From CAVWNR01 sp963756525 (GTDB lineage Bacteria; Actinomycetota; Actinomycetes; Mycobacteriales; Jatrophihabitantaceae): a DNA stretch of 64,000 nt. Location: assembly GCA_963756525.1 (NCBI GenBank), contig CAVWNR010000003.1, positions 496,001 through 560,000 on the forward strand, read 5' to 3'. The notes under the pieces were generated by a model. That model did no database searches, had not been told where the DNA came from, and saw nothing but the letters and a program-made list of their open reading frames with translations. Within the stretch, counting starts at the first letter, position 1; the number at the start of each line of letters is the position of its first letter. Both the position numbers and the translations under genes were made by a program. Below, one piece after another: positions 58,735-64,000 of the stretch.

Positions 58735-59815
58735 GTGGTCCGTCGTTGATTTGGTCTGGTGGAGCACTTCGCGGCCGCGTTGGACCTTGGCGATGATGTC
58801 GTCGGCGGTGGCCTTCCAGATGAATGGCTTGGGGTCGATGTTCCAGTGCTCGGCCCAGGTGGTGATGGCGTCGGTGAGGTCGGCGACGCTGGTGAATCGG
58901 CCTCGGCGCAGCCGCTTGTCGGTGAGTTCCTTGAACCAGCGCTCGATCAGGTTCAGCCACGAGCTTGAGGTCGGAGTGAAGTGCAGATGCCAGCGGCGCC
59001 GATCCTTGTGCGCGAGCCACTTGGTGATCTCCGGCGCGGAGTGGGCGCAGAGGTTGTCCAGCACCACGTGCACGGCCAGTCCGCGCGGGACCGAGGCGTC
59101 GATCTGCTTGAAGAACCGCAGCACGTCGCTCGCGGCGTGATGCTTCTGCAGATCGGTGAGCGCTTCACGGTCGCGATGTTCGTCGCCGCGAACAAGTCGA
59201 TCGTGCCGTTGCGCTTGTCGTCGTGGGTCATCGTGCCGGCCCGGCCCCGCTTCATCGGCAACAACGGCTGGGTGCGATCCAGTGCTTGACATTGCGTCTT
59301 CTCGTCGAAGCTGAACACCACCGCCCGCGCCGCGGGTTGAGATAGAAACCAACAACATCAACCAGCTTCTCCTCGAACCGCGGATCATTGGTGATCTTGA
59401 AGCTGTCCACCTTCCAGGGCTTGAGTCCATGGTCCGCCCAGATTCGGGCTACCGCGTCCTTGCCGATCCCGACCCGCGCGCCGAGCGAACGCGTTGTCCA
59501 GTGCGTCGATCCATCGGCAGGCCGCTCATGCTGGGTCAGGAGCAGTACCTCGGCGACCGTGCCCGCCGGCAGCGACGACTTACGCCCGCGGCCCTTCGCA
59601 ATCGTCCCGACCCCGCCCGGACCGGTCTCGGCGAAACGTGCACGCCATCGACGCACCGTGTCCGGTCGACCTCGCAACGGCGCGCGATCTGCTCATTGGC
59701 CAGCCCATCGGCCGCCATCAACAGCGCCTTCGCCTGGACCACCTTGCGATGCGACAACGTTGTCGACCGCGTCATCCGCATCAACTCGGCCCGCTGCTCA
59801 GCACCCACCGGCAAC
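58735..59815 (-). mobile_element. Decayed IS630-family transposase
   Basis: Pieces of one IS630/Tc1-mariner transposase lie in order on the minus strand in at least three frames: TRSTTLSHRKVVQAKALLMA, then TVRRWRARFAETGPGGVGTI and DGSTHWTTRSLGARVGIGKD, then VFSFDEKTQCQALDRTQPLL (first Asp), then VHVVLDNLCAHSAPEITKWL (second Asp) and TPTSSSWLNLIERWFKELT (Glu). The extreme N-terminus is missing at the right side. It sits inside the second ABC-2 permease copy. Not active. Confidence 0.85.
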
Positions 59816-59921
59816 GCAAGGTATAGCCCACCACCGATCACTGCGCGCAGGAGGACAACGCCGCCAGGCGCCGATCCGAGCGTCGCGCAGTAGAAGTAGA
59901 GCACGGGGTTACCGACACGGC

Positions 59922-60170
59922 CTAGCGTCGGCGAGGGCCGGTATGCAGCATCAGGGTGACGGCCAGCCCGATCCGGGCGACGTGGCATAGCACCTGCTCG
60001 GCGGGCTCGGCGAGCAGCCACACCAGCGCGGATATTGACCGGCCCAGACGACCGCGCCCGCGGCGTTGGCGGCGAGGAAATGGCGATAGCGCACGCCCAC
60101 CCAGCGGTAACACTGCTCGCACCGCCCCCCAAAACGAGGCCGCCGCGTGAGAGCGCCCGGCAGAACATGG
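59922..60170 (-). pseudogene. Larger fragment of a DedA-family membrane protein
   Basis: One minus-strand frame reads VGVRYRHFLAANAAGAVVWA, the conserved DedA helix (MxYRRFLxANxxGAxxW). The next frame continues AEPAEQVLCHVARIGLAVTL, matching the fragment at 57582-57668. So the gene is both truncated and frameshifted. It lies directly upstream of the leader of secreted copy C, as the smaller fragment lies upstream of copy B. Confidence 0.6.
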
Positions 60171-60185
60171 GCCGCCTGCGGAACA

Positions 60186-60353
60186 GGGCCTAGGTCGAGC
60201 CGCCGACCCGCCGGTTGGCCGCCTTGGCGCTCAACCGGGCGGTGGCCCGTTGGCCGACCGTCCCCAGGCGCCGTGGCGGGCAGGCTGATGGCTGTCAATC
60301 AAAACCGCGGCGCCGCACCAACCGGCGCTGACAACCACCAGGAGGAACACATC
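60186..60353 (+). repeat. Conserved leader of secreted copy C
   Basis: 168 bp, partner of 57686-57852. Begins with the same GGGCCTAGGTCG and ends in the CCAGGAGGAACACATC ribosome-binding region. Confidence 0.8.
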
Positions 60354-60845
60354 ATGAACCGCATCACCAAGATCGGTGCCGCGGCTGCGACGCTGGCCGG
60401 GATAGCCCTGGCCGGGGCGACCGCCGTCAGCGCATCGGCAACCCAGCCCGGGCGCTCCGCCGGGCCACCCGCGACCCAGACCGGCCCGGAGCCTGAGGAT
60501 ATGTGGGTGGACGCCTTCGAGGCGTCGGTGAAACCTTGGGGCGGCGTCGACATTCCGGCCCTGACCTGCCCCCGCTACAAAGGGTATCTCGGAGGGATGC
60601 AGCCCCGCTACCTGGTTAACCAGGTCTACTCCCCCGGACGGGCCGTGCCGCGCGGCGTGCAGGTCCTCGAATCGGGTGGCGTAGGGGTGACCATCCCGGG
60701 CGTGCAAACCGGGAACTCCTATGGCATCGTCATCGGCACGTCTGGCACTGGTGCCACCGCGACGAACTGGGGCTTGTCCGAGGTGAAGCTGGTCATCCGG
60801 CTCCGCTGCACCGCCGACCATGACCGCGGCTACTTGCAGCCCTGA
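60354..60845 (+). CDS. Small secreted two-cysteine protein, family copy C
   Basis: 163 residues. The signal peptide is nearly that of copy B (AATLAGIALAGATAVSASA). Mature: WGGVDIPALTCPRYKGYLGG, then PRYLVNQVYSPGRAVPRGVQ and EVKLVIRLRCTADHDRGY. Seven to eight extra residues follow the first cysteine relative to B. Cysteines conserved. GGAGG ribosome-binding site, matching leader and terminator. Unlike every other gene around it, the frame is intact. Confidence 0.85.
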   Translation: MNRITKIGAAAATLAGIALAGATAVSASATQPGRSAGPPATQTGPEPEDMWVDAFEASVKPWGGVDIPALTCPRYKGYLGGMQPRYLVNQVYSPGRAVPRGVQVLESGGVGVTIPGVQTGNSYGIVIGTSGTGATATNWGLSEVKLVIRLRCTADHDRGYLQP

Positions 60846-60860
60846 CCCCGCGACCCGCAT

Positions 60861-60896
60861 CCCGGCAGGGACGACGTCACGCGCCGTCCCTGCGGG
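60861..60896 (+). terminator. Hairpin after secreted copy C
   Basis: CCCGGCAGGGACG (60861-60873) pairs with CGTCCCTGCGGGG (60884-60896), one mismatch. Homologous to the terminator of copy B. About 70 bp beyond it (GCCGCCAGCAACACCTGACC) are also shared with the copy B flank. Confidence 0.82.
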
Positions 60897-61972
60897 GCCG
60901 TCGAAGTTCACGGCCAGCCGCCAGCAACACCTGACCAAGCCGCTGCTCAACACACCGCGCCGCGGTGAGGGTGTAGATGACGTCTGCGCCTAGCGGCACT
61001 GCGACCTGGTCACCAGCGACGGCGCCGCCGCTGCAGCTCCACCCCGAGGCGCTGTAGCCGGGCGGCCCACCCGACTCGCTCAACCGGTAACTTCCCACCG
61101 GCACCACCGCATTCGTGCGACGCGTCGCCACTCGCCCCGGCGATAGTGACCGGACCGGCCGCGCTCAACGTCCAGTCCCGCGGCGTCGCGGTACTGCCGG
61201 TGGCGTCGTTGTAGACCGTCTTGACCAGCGTCAGTACCGCTGGGTACCCGGTTGTGATGGTGACCAGGCCATTGCCGCTCGTGCACCGGTCGAGAACTCG
61301 GTGCCCGCCGGCCCGTAGCCGCTGCCACCGCCACCGCCGTGCTCAGTTGCTCCGCCGGCACCGCCGTAGAAGCCACCGCCGCCACCGCCGCCGCCTTCTA
61401 CCTGGCAGGTTAGGCCGCCGCACGGGTCGGCGCCGTCGCTGCCGACGCGCCGGATCGGCCGCTGCCGCTCTTGCCTGTCTCGTCGCCACCTGAGCCGCCG
61501 CCGCACCGCCCGCTGCCATCGGCCAGGCCACCGCCGAGCCCCCGCTGGCCGGCGCGAACGGCCCGCACAGGAGGAAGACGTGATGGGAGTTCCCGCCGCC
61601 CCCGCCGGCGACGAGGACGCGATTTGGTGAGCCCTGCGCCGCCGAGACGCACGTCGGAGGCACCGCCGCCGTTGAAGCCACCCGGCGCGGGCGGGGGCGC
61701 GGCCCCACACTGCGTCGTATGGCCTTCACCGCCGACCATGATCGTGAACGTTTCGCCGGGAGTGACCGCAAGAGTGGCTGTCGCCCGCCGAGCCTCGGCG
61801 GAAACGCGGCATCGCCGCCGCCCTTACTCCGTAGACGTCGAATGTCGTCTCGATAATGCCCGCCGGCACCGACCACTGCTGCGCCCCACCGGTGTAGTCG
61901 AACGTGTAGGTGATCGGCCGATGCCGGCGGGGCACTCACACACAGGGTTAGCCCGAGCACGGTCACGACCAA
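60877..61972 (-). pseudogene. Broken glycine-rich secreted protein with a prealbumin-like domain
   Basis: Signal-like LVVTVLGLTLCVSAPPASA starts the minus-strand gene near 61972. In the neighbouring frame comes ITYTFDYTGGAQQWSVPAGI, then, across at least four frame changes, TFTIMVGGEGH, GGFNGGGASDVRLGGAGLT, NRVLVAGGGGGNSHHVFLLC and EGGGGGGGGFYGGAGGATEH. This is the order of the bacterial glycine-rich repeat proteins. It is followed by LVKTVYNDATGSTATPRDWT and VVPVGSYRLSESGGPPGYSA, a prealbumin-like wall-protein domain. Not translatable as one protein. Confidence 0.75.
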
Positions 61973-62192
61973 GCGACGCCGCGCCGGATCGCCGAGCAGG
62001 TCGACTCTGCCCGTCCATGCCCGCCATCTCCTGCCCTCGTGGTGGCGCAGCTTGCCGGTACTACAGCCCGGGCGGCGCGACGGATCCCGCCAATAGACCC
62101 GCGGCCTTTCTCGAGGCGCCGGTGCACACGAGGAAAGGTCTGGCGTCCCGAGGTGATCTCGAAGCGCCAGACCCTGTGGGTGTTGCGGCGTG
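61973..62192. other. Intergenic stretch with the terminator of the aerolysin-like gene
   Basis: About 220 bp. Apart from the hairpin listed separately nothing was recognised. It must also hold the promoter of the minus-strand glycine-rich pseudogene. Confidence 0.5.
62137..62173 (-). terminator. Hairpin downstream of the first aerolysin-like gene
   Basis: GGTCTGGCG (62137-62145) and CGCCAGACC (62165-62173), perfect 9-bp arms, 19-base loop, starting 20 bp past the stop of the minus-strand gene. Confidence 0.7.
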
Positions 62193-62879
62193 CTAGCGGT
62201 TGAGCATCTCGTCGATGAGCTTCTGCAGCTGCGGGAGCTCGGCTTGCGGGATCATCCCGGACGGCTCGCCATCCGCGGTCCCCATCTCACCGGTCGCCTC
62301 TCGTCGGCCGGGAAGACCTTCTTGTAGTCAGCCTCGACCGCCCGGTAGGTGGTGGCGGTGAGCTGGTCGCCGTCGCTGTTGTGGGCGCGTACCGGCTGGG
62401 TGATGCTGACGTTGCTCACGTGGTAGGTAGTGCCGTCCGCGGTGAAGGTGTAGTTGGCGGTGATGGACATCTGCCGGTGGGAGGCGACGATCCAGGCCAC
62501 CTTGCTGGGCGTGGCGTTCACGGTGACCGTGTCCTTGCCAGTCTGTTGGGTGCTCCACTCGTACTCGCCGGTGAACTTGGCGCTGAACTCGAGGTTGGCC
62601 ATCCCGGCGGCGACCTCCACCGATCCGCCGAGCGTCCAGCCGGACTCGGTGGTGTATTCGGTGCTCAGCGTGCCCTTCTTCGCCGGCTGGTCGCTCTTTG
62701 CGGCGATGGCCGGGCTCACCACCTGTGGCGGCGACTGGCCGTAGGTCACCTTGTCGTTGATCGTGGCCGTGTTGCCGTCTTTGACACCGGCGTAGGCCAG
62801 CGAGCCGCCGGCCACGCCGGCGACCGCCAACGCGCCCGAGCAGCGCGGCGGCGATCAGCCGGGTCCTGGTGAACTTCAT
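62193..62879 (-). pseudogene. Aerolysin-like (ETX/MTX2-type) secreted protein, two frameshifts
   Basis: MKFTRTRLIAAALLG begins a signal peptide; one extra G then shifts frame, and AVAGVAGGSLAYAGVKDGNT continues in the correct one. The body has the Ser/Thr-rich amphipathic strands of aerolysin-type beta pore-formers: TLSTEYTTESGWTLGGSVEV, EFSAKFTGEYEWSTQQTGKD, then WIVASHRQMSITANYTFTAD. A second shift near 62320 separates the end (MIPQAELPQLQKLIDEMLNR). Otherwise about 228 codons. Assignment to ETX/MTX2 is from strand pattern and is moderate. Confidence 0.6.
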
Positions 62880-63002
62880 GATTCTGATTTCCTTTCGGGT
62901 GGGCCGCTAACGGCAGCCGATGGGTATGGGGCACTCAGTCCGTGGCTCGCACGTGGGGTGCAAAAGGCCGCGGGCTGTGCCGATGCTTGGGTGGGCCGCA
63001 AC

Positions 63003-64000
63003 TCAGTGCGTCGCGGGCGTGTCCTCGTAGCCGTTGGTGAAGACCGTGGCCGGGCGCGGGTCGGTCGGGTGGCGATACCGGGCATCGGCACGGTCAGGTT
63101 GGTGAGCTTGTACTTGAGCATCCCGTTCTGCCAGGAGAACTCGAAGGTGCCGGTGACGTGCTCGACCAGGTTGGACTTCTCGATCCAGCCGGTCTTGCCC
63201 GGCTCCACCTCGACCCGGAGGCGAACTCGACGCCCTTGCTGGTGCCCTACGCGTGCCCGCCGATGACGCTGACCGTGATGCTCGCGTTGGCGACCTTGAA
63301 GAAGTCCGGCTCGGCCTTCATCGACAGCTCCGCCGACAGTGAGGTCCGCTCCGCGTTCACCGTGCCCGAGGCGTCTTCCAGCTCCGCCGGGGCGCTGCTG
63401 CCGTTGATCAGCTTGGCCGAGGCCTGCACGGTGTCCGATTCGGTCCAGGTCTCCGGCGCGGTCTTGGTGAACTTCTAGTCGGTCGCGTCCGCGTCGTGGA
63501 AGTGCGAGATTAGCTCGGCTGCCCCTTTCGGGTTGGTCTCGGCATCGATGGTCAAGGTGGCGGGCTTGGACAGGAACGCATCTACGCTGTTCGGCTGCGC
63601 GCCGCGCTGCCCCTGCATGTTGAATGTCGCGGTGGAGTTCACGAAGCTGTTGCTCGCCGGGTCCCAGTCGCGGCTGAAGCTGGTCAGCACGTCCCACTGG
63701 TTGGCGTGCACCCGTACCAGGTGCTTCTTGCCGTCGTGGTCGGTGAACGTGTAGCTCACCCAGGTGTCTGGGCCGCTTCGGGTGCCGCCGCGGTAACGCC
63801 GCGAGCTTCTGCATGCTCATGCGCTCGCCGGGCTGCACGGTCTGCGCCGGTGGCGCGCCATACGGCCAGCCGGGGATCTTGACCCACTGCCCCGTTCCCA
63901 AAATACTGCTGGGCCGAATTGGCCGGGTCGAACGTGAAGGTGTACGGCGTGTTGTTGTACAGGTAGAAGTGGTAGAAGGTGGACTCGGCCTGTGTGGCCG
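63003..64000 (-). pseudogene. Second aerolysin-like protein, heavily broken, continuing past the window edge
   Basis: Minus-strand pieces in order: STFYHFYLYNNTPYTFTFDP, then WVKIPGWPYGAPPAQTVQPG, SYTFTDHDGKKHLVRVHANQ with NSFVNSTATFNMQGQRGAQP, KFTKTAPETWTESDTVQASA with NAERTSLSAELSMKAEP, and VEVEPGKTGWIEKSNLVEHV ending near 63003. Between the pieces are two in-frame TAG stops (about 63478 and 63248) and at least three frame changes. The Ser/Thr strand pattern and a second half like the neighbour suggest the same family. The 5' end is outside the window. Confidence 0.55.

Noticed and set aside
61231..61710. Glycine-rich frames read as PE-PGRS-type proteins
   Set aside because: There is no PE domain. 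The order TGG-x-WSVPAG, VGGEG, GGFNGGG, RVLVAGGGGG fits the general bacterial glycine-rich protein family in several frames.
1..64000. tRNA, rRNA, riboswitch or phage attachment site
   Set aside because: No cloverleaf, rRNA core, known riboswitch consensus or integrase with flanking repeats was recognised by reading. A covariance-model scan would be decisive.

Overview
The window is 64 kb of very GC-rich DNA (roughly 70 percent by eye). Its gene content points to an actinomycete (Actinomycetota): two DUF222/HNH (13E12-type) genes with LexA-like boxes, furA-katG, a SpoIIE-phosphatase/STAS pair, class E/F sortase, GTG/TTG starts, and many 4-bp ATGA/GTGA overlaps. I cannot name the genus. No rRNA, tRNA or CRISPR array was seen.

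Left part (1-24 kb): the 3' end of a molybdopterin oxidoreductase; a formylglycine-generating enzyme next to a sulfatase; oxidoreductase, VOC and S53 protease genes; a SpoIIE-type phosphatase divergent from a STAS protein; the first DUF222/HNH gene; furA-katG; a hydrolase divergent from an ArsR-like regulator; and a sugar-kinase/GH65 phosphorylase operon. Small stress and envelope genes follow (PRC-barrel, YihY, secreted phosphoesterase).

Middle (24-50 kb): terC and htpX debris; two paralogous tiny membrane proteins with a shared leader; a TetR-like regulator divergent from a homocysteine-methyltransferase homologue with clear palindromes between them; the second DUF222/HNH gene with a textbook LexA box in its promoter; an aldehyde dehydrogenase/aminotransferase operon divergent from its MocR regulator; a proline-racemase family enzyme; SPFH + ribbon-helix-helix pair; GH130; ChaA; ThrE; TMEM175; L,D-transpeptidase; and an M23 lipoprotein.

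Right part (50-64 kb) is the unusual region. It begins with a sortase gene overlapping a repeat-rich surface protein that is split by a slipped repeat. Next is a lineage-type family of small secreted two-cysteine proteins: three intact genes and one fragment. Two of the three share about 168 bp of leader and matching terminators. Between them lie an ABC-2 exporter, AraC regulators (one frameshifted in a G run), an orphan NHLP-type ABC ATPase coupled to one secreted protein, broken copies of the exporter and of DedA, and a decayed IS630 element. The last 3 kb hold a broken glycine-rich/prealbumin-like surface protein and two broken aerolysin-like (ETX/MTX2-type) genes. Repeated duplication, deletion and frameshift in this stretch, with the secreted genes still intact, is the main novelty. 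Base-call error near a contig end remains an alternative for some of the frameshifts.
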